DNA of 38,938 bases. Origin: an uncultured Prevotella sp. Lineage in GTDB: Bacteria; Bacteroidota; Bacteroidia; Bacteroidales; Bacteroidaceae. The notes beneath the pieces were generated by a model. The model did no database searches and was not told the DNA's origin. It worked only from the letters and a program-made list of their open reading frames with translations. Location: positions 1-38,938 of the forward strand of contig CALZXH010000015.1 in the NCBI GenBank assembly GCA_945830055.1, read 5' to 3'. A program made the translations under genes and the position numbers. Shown here one piece after another: positions 10,231 to 19,340 of the stretch (positions are counted from its first letter, which is position 1; every line of letters begins with the position of its first letter).

Positions 10231-13049
10231 ACTTCACTGTTGGTTTTGTTACTCTTTTTCATTTCAATCAGTTCGCAAGGCAGGTTGATCCATACCGTGG
10301 TACCTCTGCCCGGTTCCGAATCCACGTCGATGGTTCCGCCCATCTGTGTGATCATCTCCTTGCAGATGTGCATGCCCAGTCCGGTACTCTGCCTGTTTTC
10401 CGCCTTCATATCCGAGAAGCGGTCGAACAGGTGCTTCAGATGCTCCTTGCTCATGCCCACACCCGTATCTTCGATAGAGATAATCAGATTGCCGCCATGA
10501 TAGCTGTATTTCACGTAGATGAAGCCTTTGCTGGTATAGTGGGCGGCGTTGCCGGCGATGTGCTCTATCACCCGTGCCAGGTTCTCTCGGTCGGCATTCA
10601 CCGTCAGCTGTTCGTAGGTATGCTCAAACTGCACCTTGACGTCGTTGTTGAGGTATTGGCTCCATCCAAGGTTGCAGTGGGCTTCGATGGTATTGACGAT
10701 GTCTGTGGGCTGGCTCTTGAACTCTATCATATTGGCATCTAAGCGCGAGAGCAGCAGGATGTCGTTCACCAGCTTCAGCAGGATGTCGGTGTTCTTCTTG
10801 ATTTCCTCCACAAAGATAGCTTCGTCTTCGGGAGCATGGTCGGTATCGAAGAGTTCGGCAAATCCGATGACGGCATTCAGCGGCGTGCGTATCTCGTGGC
10901 TCATGTTGCGCAGGAACGCGTTCTTCAGCGTCTCCGCCTCCTGGGCTTTCTTGGTCTCTATCTCCAGCAGCCGTTCGGTCTCCACCAGTTCGCTCACGTT
11001 GCGGCACAGGCCGAAGTAGTGGTCTATCTTGCCCTTCTCGCTATATACGGGCACGGCGTCGAAACTCATGTGCAGCGGTCGTCCCTCCTCGTCCTTGAAG
11101 ATGGTCTTCAGCACCAGACTCGTGCTGCCTGCCTTTTGGCGGTCCATGCGCTCAAAGGCGTTGATAAGCTTGCGCCAGTGCCTGCCGTCTGTCATTCTGA
11201 GGCATCTCAGTTGGGGCAGTATCAGCTTGGGCATGTGCAGGTTGCGTGTTATCTTCAGGTTCTTGGAGTCGATGTAGTAGTTGGCGATGTTGATGTCGCT
11301 CTCTTCCAGCACATAGTTGATGTTGTCGATGTAGGTCTGTATGCGCCGGGTAGCTTCGTGTATGCGCCTGGAGCGCTCCTGTTCCTCGTGGATGTTATCC
11401 ACCAGACTGGTGATGTCGCGTCCCACGATATAGGTGCAGTCCAGGTTGCCGTCCTTGTCCAGGATGGGCAGCGAGATCGACTCGTAGTAGAGCCTGCCGC
11501 TACGGCCGATGAACTTGACGTTGCCGTTGGCACGTTCCTCGTCCAGGTTGTTGAACGAAGAGGTCCACTGCACCTCCTTGCTGTCTGCCATGATGCCTTG
11601 CAGCGGTATGATCCGGCTGATGTGCAGACGGGCGTTTTTCAACGACGATTTGTCCTTGATGCCTAATGTCTTGCAAGCCTGGTTGTTCACGTTGATCAGG
11701 TAGCCGTCCTTGTCCAGGTATGCCATGTCCATCATGGCAGAGTCAAACAGGGTGTAGTATTGCAGCAGTCGCTCCTTGTTGGCCTGTTCGAAGAGGTATT
11801 GCTTGGTCACGTCCATCTGCGTGCACAGTATCATCGTGGGCGTTCCCTGCTGCTGTTGCAGCACCGACAGACTCAGCTTGTAGTAATGCAGGTCTGTGTT
11901 CCGTTTGTCCGTATATCCCTTGACCACCATGGAGGCATTCTTCTTGGTACCCTGACTGATATCGTTGATGGCAGATGTGATGCGGTTGTAGTCTTCCTGT
12001 ATGAAGTTCACGGGCAGTCCCAGTACGCTGTTGGCATGGCTGTCCTTGCCAGAGGTGATGCACAGTATCTTCCGCGTGGCTACCTCGTAGGTCCACAGTT
12101 CTATCTTTCCCGAATTCAGGTAGAGCTGCAGCTGCCTGTTCTGGTTGTCCAGTTCATGGGTCACCCTTCTTTCCTTGCGCCGGTATATCACGCTGGTTAT
12201 CAAGGTGAATACTATCACTATCACGATACACCACAGGATGGTCCATATATACGTCGGGATGCCCGAATCCTCGTATTCCGGATAGAACCATTTGTTGCGC
12301 AACGGCTGTATCTCCTCGTCAATCACCATCTCGGTATATACGCTGTCGAGCTTTGCCAGCAGCACCGAGTCGTTGGACATGAAGCGGTATTCCCCGTGGG
12401 GCATGGATACCGGCGTGATGACCGTCTCATCGAGTTTGTAGTTGTTTGCCAGCCATTTCAGCGACATGGTGTTCCACAATACCTGTACCGTGTCGTTGGA
12501 GTTGGCCATCAGTACCGCCTCCTTCATGTCGTCATAGGGTTCCACCCTCTGGGCGATGCCCGAATCGCGCATCATGTGGTGCGAGAAAGAGTTTTCGTGT
12601 ACGATCAGCGAGGTACTGCTGAGGTCGCTGAACTTCTTGATCTTCGTGGGGCTCTTCTTGGACGACAGGATGCTGTGGGTGAACAGCACGATGACGCTGT
12701 GTCCGTATCGGCCGTACTTGTCATGGAACGGCGCGTGCATGCCCATGATCAGGTCCGACTCCCCCTTCAGCAGATCCTCATAGGCGTTGGCAGAGTGTTT
12801 CAGATGTATCTCGTAGGGGATGTTCAGCCTTGTCATTATAGCCCTGACAAGGTCGATGTTGAATCCTGTGGGGTTGCCGTTGTCATCCAGGTAGGAAAAG
12901 GGCCACAGGTCCCAGCTGTCCACATAGCGCAGGGGGCGTTCTTCGGTGTAGGTGGTAAGTGCAGTTGCCTCTGTCTTGAAGGGCAACAGGGTCAACAGGG
13001 CAAGCGCCACAAATCTCAGCAATCGGTATGGGGAGGCATCTTTGTGCAT
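10227..13049 (-). CDS. Sensor histidine kinase with periplasmic SBP_bac_3 domain and PAS domains (copy 2)
   Basis: This 940-residue protein is a paralogue of the next gene with the same layout. It has a signal sequence (to about 28), a periplasmic family-3 solute-binding-type domain (about 40-265; PTGFNIDLVRAIMTRLNIPYE), a transmembrane segment (about 270-292), PAS-like domains including one ending YIVGRDITSL, a HisKA domain with H718 in NMSHEIRTPLNAVIGF, and an ATPase domain with EDTGVGMS and STGLGMHICKEM. No receiver domain is present. The phospho-acceptor histidine falls at the same residue number in both copies, which fits an old tandem duplication. It is first in the transcript and has a well-formed promoter 30-60 bp upstream. 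Two different sensors made together could form homodimers or heterodimers; this is inference. Confidence 0.9.
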   Translation of the reverse strand: MHKDASPYRLLRFVALALLTLLPFKTEATALTTYTEERPLRYVDSWDLWPFSYLDDNGNPTGFNIDLVRAIMTRLNIPYEIHLKHSANAYEDLLKGESDLIMGMHAPFHDKYGRYGHSVIVLFTHSILSSKKSPTKIKKFSDLSSTSLIVHENSFSHHMMRDSGIAQRVEPYDDMKEAVLMANSNDTVQVLWNTMSLKWLANNYKLDETVITPVSMPHGEYRFMSNDSVLLAKLDSVYTEMVIDEEIQPLRNKWFYPEYEDSGIPTYIWTILWCIVIVIVFTLITSVIYRRKERRVTHELDNQNRQLQLYLNSGKIELWTYEVATRKILCITSGKDSHANSVLGLPVNFIQEDYNRITSAINDISQGTKKNASMVVKGYTDKRNTDLHYYKLSLSVLQQQQGTPTMILCTQMDVTKQYLFEQANKERLLQYYTLFDSAMMDMAYLDKDGYLINVNNQACKTLGIKDKSSLKNARLHISRIIPLQGIMADSKEVQWTSSFNNLDEERANGNVKFIGRSGRLYYESISLPILDKDGNLDCTYIVGRDITSLVDNIHEEQERSRRIHEATRRIQTYIDNINYVLEESDINIANYYIDSKNLKITRNLHMPKLILPQLRCLRMTDGRHWRKLINAFERMDRQKAGSTSLVLKTIFKDEEGRPLHMSFDAVPVYSEKGKIDHYFGLCRNVSELVETERLLEIETKKAQEAETLKNAFLRNMSHEIRTPLNAVIGFAELFDTDHAPEDEAIFVEEIKKNTDILLKLVNDILLLSRLDANMIEFKSQPTDIVNTIEAHCNLGWSQYLNNDVKVQFEHTYEQLTVNADRENLARVIEHIAGNAAHYTSKGFIYVKYSYHGGNLIISIEDTGVGMSKEHLKHLFDRFSDMKAENRQSTGLGMHICKEMITQMGGTIDVDSEPGRGTTVWINLPCELIEMKKSNKTNSEV

Positions 13050-13074
13050 GTTTTTCAGATGTTTTAGATGTGCA

Positions 13075-13105
13075 CAAAGTTAATTAAAAAGTTGGAAATC
13101 AGCAA
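13075..13105 (-). promoter_or_regulatory. Promoter of the tandem sensor kinase operon
   Basis: Minus-strand TTG (13103-13105), 20-bp spacer, TAACTTTG (13075-13082): an exact Bacteroidota -33/-7 pair. Start expected near 13068, giving a short leader of about 18 nt before the ATG ending at 13049. Confidence 0.75.
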
Positions 13106-13213
13106 TTATTAGGCGTTTTTTGTGCTGTTTTGTGCGCGTAACGACCAAAAACAAACGAAAAGTCCGTTTTGTAAAGCCTTTGGGTGGTCTTTTAGGTGGC
13201 AATAAACAGCCCC

Positions 13214-14698
13214 CTATAATGTAAATTCGAAACAGGCGCCGCCCGTGCTGTTGTTGTGCACGCTGATGGTGCCTCCATGCAGCAGTACGGCGTTCTTCAC
13301 GATGGCAAGTCCCAGTCCGGTGCCCCCCATCTTCCTGCTTCTGCCCTTATCCACCCGGTAGAACCGTTCGAAGATGCGCTTCTGGTGCTCCACGGGAATG
13401 CCCGTGCCGTTGTCGCTGAAGGTGAAGTGCATCCTGCCGTCACGACGCTCCATCGACAGGGTCACCGTGGTTCCGTCGCCCGCGTATGCCAGGGCGTTGT
13501 CGGTCAAGTTGCGGAAGATGCTGTAAAGCATGGAGGGGTTGCCCTTCAGATGGATGTCGTCGGGCAGCCGGTTGACGAGCGTCATGCCGTGGCTTTCGAA
13601 CTGCAACGCCGTCTCTGTGGCTATCTGCTTCACCATCATGCTGATATCTACCTCTTCAAACGCCATCATCTCGGGGGCGTCGTCCATGCGGTTCAGCGTG
13701 GAGATGTCGGCAAGCAGACTGCTCAACCGCTGCGACTGCGCAAAGCTGCGCTCCAGAAACTGCTGCCGCTGGCTGTCGCTCAGGTCGGGATGGGTCAGTA
13801 TGGTCTCCAAATAGCCGCGGATGCCAGCCACGGGCGTCTTCAGTTCGTGGGCGATGTTCTGTGTCAGTTCACGCTTCAGTCGGTTCTGCTCCTCCTTGGT
13901 ATGCTGCAGACGCATGTACAGTTTGATGATATGCTCCGAAATCTCGCCCAGTTCGTCGTTGGTAAAAGCCGCCAGGTCTTCCGGCTCTAAGTTCTCGTTG
14001 GCATCCGCCCTCCGGGCAAAAGCCCTCAGCGCCGAGATGTTCTTTCCTAAGGGATGGGTGAAGCGGTAGAGCACCAGACTGAGTACGGCAATCACAAGTA
14101 GCGTGATCCAGATGAAATGCTGGTCGGCCTGCAGACTCTTCGCCAGACTCTCGTTGTAGGGCAGGGCGCTTCGTATGATGTATCTCTCTGTGGGGAAGGC
14201 GGTGGCAGAGTAGAAGAAAGCCCCGCTCAGCGTGCTGCTGCTGCGGCTGATGTCGGTGCCGTGCCCGTGTTGCAGCGCCTCCGCTATCTCCTTGCGGTTG
14301 CTGTGGTTCACGATGTTGGCGTAGTCCTTGCGCTCGTTGTCATAGACCACCTTGCCGTCAAAGGTGATGATAGTCACACGGCAGTATTCGGGTCGGTGCT
14401 TGCCTACAAACGCCTCGAAGTCACATTCGTCAATCGTCCCCGCATCTACAGTCCCCTCGTGTTGCAGTTCGTTGTGTAGCGCCTGGTTGAAGCTCTGCAG
14501 CCGGGTGTCTATCAGTTCCCGCTTGTACTCCTTCTCACGTGCCTGCTGGAACACGATGAAGAACACGGCGAATACGATAAACAGCGAGAGCACGCTCCAG
14601 TACAGGCGTCTGCCTATCGAGGAAGCGCCGCTGCTGTTAGAATCTGCCGGTGGTATGGAGAACCGGTCGTTCATGCTTTCGGGGTTTTGCCTTTTCAT
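13214..14698 (-). CDS. Two-component sensor histidine kinase (PhoR/EnvZ-like)
   Basis: The 494-residue protein has a transmembrane segment near residues 30-50, a periplasmic sensor region of about 150 residues, a second transmembrane segment near 200-220, a HAMP-like linker, a HisKA domain with phospho-acceptor H284 in NIAHELKTPVAGIRGYLE, and an ATPase domain with FSDNGTGIP, FERFYRVDKG and GTGLGLAIVKNA. The bifunctional kinase/phosphatase signature HELKTP is intact. It lies 29 bp after the response regulator gene and is certainly its partner. The start chosen is ATG at 14698; an in-frame GTG at 14716 is less likely. The signal sensed is unknown. Confidence 0.9.
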   Translation of the reverse strand: MKRQNPESMNDRFSIPPADSNSSGASSIGRRLYWSVLSLFIVFAVFFIVFQQAREKEYKRELIDTRLQSFNQALHNELQHEGTVDAGTIDECDFEAFVGKHRPEYCRVTIITFDGKVVYDNERKDYANIVNHSNRKEIAEALQHGHGTDISRSSSTLSGAFFYSATAFPTERYIIRSALPYNESLAKSLQADQHFIWITLLVIAVLSLVLYRFTHPLGKNISALRAFARRADANENLEPEDLAAFTNDELGEISEHIIKLYMRLQHTKEEQNRLKRELTQNIAHELKTPVAGIRGYLETILTHPDLSDSQRQQFLERSFAQSQRLSSLLADISTLNRMDDAPEMMAFEEVDISMMVKQIATETALQFESHGMTLVNRLPDDIHLKGNPSMLYSIFRNLTDNALAYAGDGTTVTLSMERRDGRMHFTFSDNGTGIPVEHQKRIFERFYRVDKGRSRKMGGTGLGLAIVKNAVLLHGGTISVHNNSTGGACFEFTL

Positions 14699-14727
14699 TC
14701 TGGTGGTAAATAACACGCGAGTCCGCC

Positions 14728-15420
14728 TTACTCCTCAAACAGGTAGCCGAAGCCCAGGCGCGTGACGATACACTTGGAGAAAGGACCTATCTTCTTTCTC
14801 AGTCGGGTGATGTTCACATCCACCGTGCGGTCGAGCACCAGCACATCGCTGGGCCATACCTTGTTGATGAGCTCCTGTCTGGAGAACACCCTCCCTTTCT
14901 CCTCCAGCAGGGTGTGCAGCAGTTCGAACTCCGTTTTCGTGAAGGGCACCTTTTCGCCGTTCACCGTCACCGTCTTGTTGTGCAGGTTCAGTTGCAGTCC
15001 CTGGTACTGCAGCGTCTCCCTGTTGTCCTCTGCCGCCCCGTTGCCCGTGCGTCTCAGCACGGCACGCACCCTCACCAGTACCTCACGGATGGAGAACGGT
15101 TTGGAGATATAGTCGTCCGCCCCGAGGTTGAACCCCGTCACCATATCGTTCTCCGTGTCGCGTGCCGTAAGGAAGATGATGGGCAGGGATGCGGTAGCGT
15201 CATTACCCCGCAGTTTCTTAGCCAGGGCAAATCCCGACATCTCGCCCATCATCACGTCCAGAAGCAACAGATGGTAGGTGGCAAGGTTCATGGTCAGCGC
15301 CTCTTCGGCAGAGTAGGCGGTATCCACCTGATACCCCTCCGTTTCCAAGTTGAACTTCAGAATCTCGCAGAGGTCCTGCTCATCATCCACCACCAATATC
15401 CTGTAATCCCTGTTTGTCAT
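14728..15420 (-). CDS. OmpR/PhoB-family response regulator
   Basis: The 230-residue DNA-binding regulator has an N-terminal receiver domain with acidic pair D12/D13, phospho-acceptor D55 in LLLLDVMM, T85 and K107 (ISKPFS), and a C-terminal winged-helix domain ending VDVNITRLRKKIG and a GFGYLFEE tail. All switch residues are present. It is first in a two-gene operon with the histidine kinase downstream. A TACTTTTG -7 element lies about 30 bp upstream (15446-15453). There is no sequence basis for naming a specific regulon. Confidence 0.93.
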   Translation of the reverse strand: MTNRDYRILVVDDEQDLCEILKFNLETEGYQVDTAYSAEEALTMNLATYHLLLLDVMMGEMSGFALAKKLRGNDATASLPIIFLTARDTENDMVTGFNLGADDYISKPFSIREVLVRVRAVLRRTGNGAAEDNRETLQYQGLQLNLHNKTVTVNGEKVPFTKTEFELLHTLLEEKGRVFSRQELINKVWPSDVLVLDRTVDVNITRLRKKIGPFSKCIVTRLGFGYLFEE

Positions 15421-15445
15421 ATCTGTTACATTTCGTTTGATATGG

Positions 15446-15453
15446 CAAAAGTA
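15446..15453 (-). promoter_or_regulatory. -7 promoter element of the response regulator operon
   Basis: TACTTTTG on the minus strand fits TAnnTTTG. No clear TTG lies 19-21 bp upstream, so the promoter may be weak or regulated (possibly autoregulated). Confidence 0.45.
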
Positions 15454-15505
15454 AGTATTATTCTTGAATATCCTGTGACAGGGATGTTACAATCAGATGA
15501 ATTTT

Positions 15506-16453
15506 TTACAACGGATACTCCTCGAAGGCGTAGAGCACGGTAGAGAGATAGCGCTCGCCGGTATCGGGCAGCAGTACCACGATGTTCTTGCCGGCATTTT
15601 CGGGGCGCTTGGCTATCTGCGTGGCTGCAAACAGGGCGGCACCCGAAGAGATACCCACCAGCAGTCCTTCCTGCTGGGCGATGACACGTCCCGTGCGGAT
15701 GGCATCATCGTTATCTACGGGCAGCACCTCATCGATGAGTGAACCGTCGAAAGTCTTGGGCACGAAACCGGCACCGATGCCCTGTATCTTGTGCGGACCG
15801 GGCTTGCCGCCGCTCAGCACGGGCGAGGAGGCGGGTTCCACAGCCACCACCTTGACGTTGGGGTTGTTCTCCTTCAGTCGTTTAGCCACACCCGAGATGG
15901 TACCTCCCGTACCTACGCCAGCCACAAAGATATCCACTTTGCCCTCTGTCTGTTCCCAGATTTCGTTGCCCGTAGTCTCGTAGTGCTTTTTAGGGTTGGC
16001 GCCATTCTCGAACTGTTGCAGTATCACCGCTCCGGGCGTGGCGTCGCGCAAGGCCTCTGCCGCCTTGATGGCACCCGCCATGCCGTCGGCACCCGGGGTG
16101 AGTTTCACGGTAGCGCCATACGCCTTGACCAGGTTGCGGCGCTCCACGCTCATCGTCTCGGGCATGGTGAGAATCAGTTTGTATCCTTTCACCGCCGACA
16201 CCAGCGCCAGTCCCACGCCTGTGTTGCCGCTCGTAGGTTCTATGATGGTAGCACCCGGTTTCAGCAGTCCCCTCTCTTCTGCATCCTCTATCATGGCGAG
16301 GGCGATACGGTCTTTCACGCTTCCTCCGGGGTTAAAGAACTCCACCTTGGCGATAATGGGGCTGTCGATGCCCTGAGCTTCCGAGTACTTGTTCAGTTCC
16401 AGCAAAGGTGTTTTGCCTATCAGTTCCGTAAGTTGTTTAGCTATCTTAGTCAT
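15506..16453 (-). CDS. cysK: Cysteine synthase A (O-acetylserine sulfhydrylase)
   Basis: CysK makes L-cysteine from O-acetylserine and sulfide using pyridoxal phosphate. The 315-residue protein has the cofactor lysine K47 in NPGGSVKDR, the substrate-loop motif PTSGNTG near residue 73, the phosphate-binding [10 protein letters not shown] near 181 and the C-terminal GISSGAA near 269. Length is typical of CysK. It is downstream of metY on the same strand, 157 bp away, with a hairpin-repeat array between. No promoter-like sequence is seen just upstream, so read-through from metY is likely. Together the two genes form a sulfide-assimilation unit. Confidence 0.95.
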   Translation of the reverse strand: MTKIAKQLTELIGKTPLLELNKYSEAQGIDSPIIAKVEFFNPGGSVKDRIALAMIEDAEERGLLKPGATIIEPTSGNTGVGLALVSAVKGYKLILTMPETMSVERRNLVKAYGATVKLTPGADGMAGAIKAAEALRDATPGAVILQQFENGANPKKHYETTGNEIWEQTEGKVDIFVAGVGTGGTISGVAKRLKENNPNVKVVAVEPASSPVLSGGKPGPHKIQGIGAGFVPKTFDGSLIDEVLPVDNDDAIRTGRVIAQQEGLLVGISSGAALFAATQIAKRPENAGKNIVVLLPDTGERYLSTVLYAFEEYPL

Positions 16454-16508
16454 AATCTTTATTCTTTTTATTTTTGATGATTCAATAATTACTCCAATGT
16501 TTTTCCTC

Positions 16509-16615
16509 CTTAAAGCTTCAGCTTCTTAAAGCCTTAGCTTCTTAAAGCCCCCGGCTTCTTAAAGCCTCCCGGCTTCTTAAAGCTTCAGCTTCTTAAAGCC
16601 TTCAGGCTTCTTAAA
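16509..16615. repeat. Array of short hairpin repeats between metY and cysK
   Basis: Seven copies of a TTTAAG core (minus strand) occur at spacings of 16, 16, 17, 18, 16 and 18 bp. Between cores the units read AAGC-y-loop-GCTT, and most can fold as a small hairpin, for example AAGCCTGAAGGCTT, AAGCTGAAGCTT and AAGCCGGGAGGCTT. The copy nearest metY includes that gene's TAA stop codon (16611-16613), and the copy nearest cysK runs into AGGAGG. The array is transcribed if metY and cysK share an mRNA. It is not a CRISPR: there are no unique spacers. Confidence 0.85.
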
Positions 16616-17900
16616 TGCTTTCCAGCGCATTTCCCAGGTCATCGATGATATCGTCGATATGCTCTGTGCCGATGCTCAGACGGATGGTGGAGGGGTAGAT
16701 ATGCTGCTCTTCCAGCTCCTTGGGCGACAGTTGCGAGTGGGTGGTGGTGGCAGGATGGATCACCAGACTCTTCACGTCAGCCACGTTGGCAAGGAGAGAG
16801 AAGATCTGCAACTTGTCGATAAACTGCCATGCCTCCTTCTCGCCGCCCTTCACCTCGAAGGTAAAGATGCTGCCGCCGCCGTTGGGGAAGAGCTTGGTGT
16901 ACAGTTCATGGTCGGGATGGGAGGGTAGTGAGGGATGGTTCACCTTAGCCACCTTGGGATGGTTGGCAAGGAACTGCACCACCTTTTCCGTGTTGTAGGC
17001 ATGGCGCTCCACACGCAGGCTCAGCGTCTCCAGTCCCTGTAGCAATATCCAGGCGTTGAACGGACTGATGGCGGCACCGGTATCGCGCAGGATGACGGCA
17101 CGGATGCGGGTGACAAAGGCAGCCGGACCAGCCACATCGGCAAAGACGGCACCATGATAGCTGGGGTCGGGCTTCGCCAGCGAGGGATATTTGTCGGCAT
17201 TCGCCTTGTAGTCGAACTTGCCGGCATCCACGATCACACCGCCGAGAGAAGAACCGTGGCCGCCGATGAACTTGGTAGCAGAATGTACCACCACGTCGGC
17301 ACCGTGCTCGATGGGACGGATGAGATAGGGCGTGCCGAAGGTGTTATCCACTATCACGATGGTATGGTGCTTGTGTGCTATCTCCGAGATGCGGTCGATA
17401 TCGGTCACGCTGGCGTTGGGGTTGCCGAAGGTCTCGATGATGATAGCCTTGGTGTTCGGACGGAAGGCGGCATCCACCGCGTCAAAGTCGGCAGGATCTA
17501 CGATGGTGGTCTCCACACCCTGGGTGCTCAACGTGTGTTCCAGCAGGTTGTACGTGCCTCCGTAGAGGTTGTTGGCAGCCACGATATGGTCGCCGTTGCG
17601 TGCCACGTTCTGCAGGGCGTAGGTGATGGCTGCCGCACCCGATGCCACCGCCAGACCGGCGACACCGCCTTCGAGGGCTGCCACGCGCTCTTCCAGCACT
17701 CCCTGGGTAGAGTTGGTAAGGCGTCCGTAGATATTGCCCGCGTCACGGAGGCCGAATCGGTCGGCGGCATGCTGTGAGTTCCTGAAAACATACGAGGTAG
17801 TCTGGTAGATGGGTACTGCCCTGCTGTCGGTAGCGGGGTCTGCCTGTTCCTGACCTACGTGGAGTTGCAAAGTCTCAAAGTGAAGTTTCTTGTTGCTCAT
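16611..17900 (-). CDS. metY: O-acetylhomoserine sulfhydrylase
   Basis: This pyridoxal-phosphate enzyme makes homocysteine from O-acetylhomoserine and sulfide, the direct sulfhydrylation route to methionine. It is 429 residues long, typical of MetY and longer than cystathionine gamma-synthase. Motifs are [10 protein letters not shown] near residue 30, [20 protein letters not shown] near 58, [18 protein letters not shown] near 185, the cofactor lysine K210 in [10 protein letters not shown], and the C-terminal [11 protein letters not shown]. The start at 17900 is preferred over an upstream ATG at 17999 because it follows AAAGGAAC and matches the family N-terminus; the promoter at 17972-18001 also excludes the upstream start. 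The stop codon lies in the first unit of the hairpin array. Divergent from a thioredoxin-like gene. Confidence 0.93.
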   Translation of the reverse strand: MSNKKLHFETLQLHVGQEQADPATDSRAVPIYQTTSYVFRNSQHAADRFGLRDAGNIYGRLTNSTQGVLEERVAALEGGVAGLAVASGAAAITYALQNVARNGDHIVAANNLYGGTYNLLEHTLSTQGVETTIVDPADFDAVDAAFRPNTKAIIIETFGNPNASVTDIDRISEIAHKHHTIVIVDNTFGTPYLIRPIEHGADVVVHSATKFIGGHGSSLGGVIVDAGKFDYKANADKYPSLAKPDPSYHGAVFADVAGPAAFVTRIRAVILRDTGAAISPFNAWILLQGLETLSLRVERHAYNTEKVVQFLANHPKVAKVNHPSLPSHPDHELYTKLFPNGGGSIFTFEVKGGEKEAWQFIDKLQIFSLLANVADVKSLVIHPATTTHSQLSPKELEEQHIYPSTIRLSIGTEHIDDIIDDLGNALESI

Positions 17901-17971
17901 GGTTTTGTTCCTTTCTTTTGTTTTTATTGTTATTGATATTGTTGTTCTCGTTTGTTTCATGTTTCCAAGTG

Positions 17972-18001
17972 CAAAGTTACGCAATCCCTGATATTTCACA
18001 A
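17972..18001 (-). promoter_or_regulatory. Promoter of metY
   Basis: Minus-strand TTG (17999-18001), 19-bp spacer, TAACTTTG (17972-17979). Both elements match the Bacteroidota consensus. Start expected near 17965, leaving an AT-rich leader of about 65 nt with no SAM-riboswitch-like structure. Confidence 0.75.
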
Positions 18002-18024
18002 TCGCACAAATAGGGCATATTTAC

Positions 18025-18040
18025 TACCACAAATGTGGTA
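18025..18040. promoter_or_regulatory. Perfect inverted repeat between divergent metY and thioredoxin promoters
   Basis: TACCAC-AAAT-GTGGTA has 6-bp arms around a 4-bp centre. It sits 23 bp upstream of the metY -33 element and 14 bp upstream of the thioredoxin -33 element, a position suited to a dimeric activator (or repressor) serving both genes. The protein that binds is unknown. Confidence 0.5.
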
Positions 18041-18054
18041 TAAATGCGTTTTGG

Positions 18055-18085
18055 TTGCTCGTTTCATGCTTTTTTCTTACTTTTG
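18055..18085 (+). promoter_or_regulatory. Promoter of the exported thioredoxin-like gene
   Basis: TTG (18055-18057), 20-bp spacer, TACTTTTG (18078-18085), matching the Bacteroidota pattern. Start expected near 18092, with a leader of about 55 nt. Confidence 0.75.
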
Positions 18086-18147
18086 CACCATAATATAAAT
18101 TAGGTAACACCAGAGAATGGCTATCCCATTCCTCAAAAAAAGTAATT

Positions 18148-19248
18148 ATGAAGACAACAAGAATTTTGTTTTTTGCCGTTGCCGTGCTGCTGGCAGGCGT
18201 TGCTGTGGCAAACTGTGCAGCCAAAGGCGGCAAGGCAGACGATGCGGGTAAGATGACCCTGAATGTGAAGTTGCCCGACGGCACTTGTGACGGACAGTAC
18301 ATGTATCTGAAAGATGTAGGGACAGGAGACGTGCTCGACAGCGTGCAGGTCAAGAACGGCGCCGCCACCTTTGTGCACCAGGGAGGACCCGACAAGTGCT
18401 ATGTGGTAGATATCCGTACCCAGGGAGCCGCCTACAGAGGACTGATGGTGGCTGAAAGCGGCCAACTGACACTCGAACTGAAACTCAATGAGATGGTTAT
18501 TGCCCATGGCACGCCGCTCAACCAGGAGGTGCTTGCCTTCAGTCAGGAGACCGCCCGGATAGGAAACGAACTGGCCACCATGGCTCCCGAACAGCAGAAG
18601 GCGGCTTTCGAAAAGATGATGCAGCAGACACGCCGGTTGTACGACAAGCATACCAACGATGCCGTGGGAGCCTACGCCTTGCTGGCAGGCGGACTGCTGG
18701 AGACTGCCACTCCGGAGGAATTGAAGGAGATAGTGGCTATCATGGGTCCCAATATCAAGAAGATGAAGCCCGTGAAGGAATTCCTCTCCCTGCTCGATGC
18801 CAAGGGACGTACCGCAGCCGGCAACAAGTTCGTGGATATTGAGGGCAGCGACGAACAGGGCAATACCCTCAAGCTGAGTCAGTTTGTAGGCAAGGGCAAC
18901 TATGTGCTCATGGATATGTGGGCAAGCTGGTGCGGACCCTGCCGCAGGGAGATACCCAACCTGCTGCAGCTGTACAACAAATACCACGACAAGGGACTCT
19001 CCATCGTGGGCGTGTTCGTATGGGACAAGCTGGAAAACCTGCAGCCCGCCAAGGAGAAGGAGGGCATCCTGTGGCCCCAGCTGATCGACAGCAAGAACAC
19101 CGCCGCCGAACTGTACGGAGTGAACGGCATTCCGCAGATCATCCTCTTCTCGCCCGATGGCACCATCCTGGAGCGCGACCTGCGTGGCAGCGAGATGATC
19201 GGCAAGGTGGACAAGGTGATGAAGGATTTCACCCCCAAGAAACCCTGA
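18148..19248 (+). CDS. Exported thioredoxin-like (TlpA/ResA) protein with N-terminal DUF4369-type domain
   Basis: The 366-residue protein starts with a signal peptide (hydrophobic to about residue 21). Cys23 could be lipidated, but the preceding VAN is not a classic lipobox. Residues about 35-125 form a beta-rich domain like DUF4369, 130-215 are helical, and 225-366 form a TlpA-type thioredoxin fold. Active-site cysteines are C262 and C265 in WASWCGPCRREIP, and the cis-proline is P329 in NGIPQI. Such proteins reduce or isomerise disulfides, or deliver reductant, in the periplasm. Divergence from metY around an inverted repeat suggests linkage to thiol or sulfur status, but this is inference. 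Confidence 0.9.
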   Translation: MKTTRILFFAVAVLLAGVAVANCAAKGGKADDAGKMTLNVKLPDGTCDGQYMYLKDVGTGDVLDSVQVKNGAATFVHQGGPDKCYVVDIRTQGAAYRGLMVAESGQLTLELKLNEMVIAHGTPLNQEVLAFSQETARIGNELATMAPEQQKAAFEKMMQQTRRLYDKHTNDAVGAYALLAGGLLETATPEELKEIVAIMGPNIKKMKPVKEFLSLLDAKGRTAAGNKFVDIEGSDEQGNTLKLSQFVGKGNYVLMDMWASWCGPCRREIPNLLQLYNKYHDKGLSIVGVFVWDKLENLQPAKEKEGILWPQLIDSKNTAAELYGVNGIPQIILFSPDGTILERDLRGSEMIGKVDKVMKDFTPKKP

Positions 19249-19316
19249 AGCCCTCTTCTAAAAACTATAAAAATCATAAAATCGCCTAAAAAGATGGCGG
19301 TCTGAGCAAAAATGAT

Positions 19317-19324
19317 TACCTTTG
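19317..19324 (+). promoter_or_regulatory. -7 promoter element of nif3
   Basis: TACCTTTG fits TAnnTTTG exactly and lies 17 bp before the ATG, so the leader would be about 10 nt. No clear -33 TTG is found at the right spacing. Confidence 0.5.
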
Positions 19325-19340
19325 CAGCACATTACATATA

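Noticed and set aside
16509..16615. Possible CRISPR array
   Set aside because: Units are 16-18 bp and contiguous, with no unique spacers, and no cas genes are present.
17901..17971. Possible SAM riboswitch before metY
   Set aside because: The predicted leader is only about 65 nt, AT-rich, and lacks paired helices or conserved SAM-box sequence.
19262..19300. Possible terminator after the thioredoxin-like gene (CGCC...GGCG)
   Set aside because: The stem is only 4 bp and there is no T tract.
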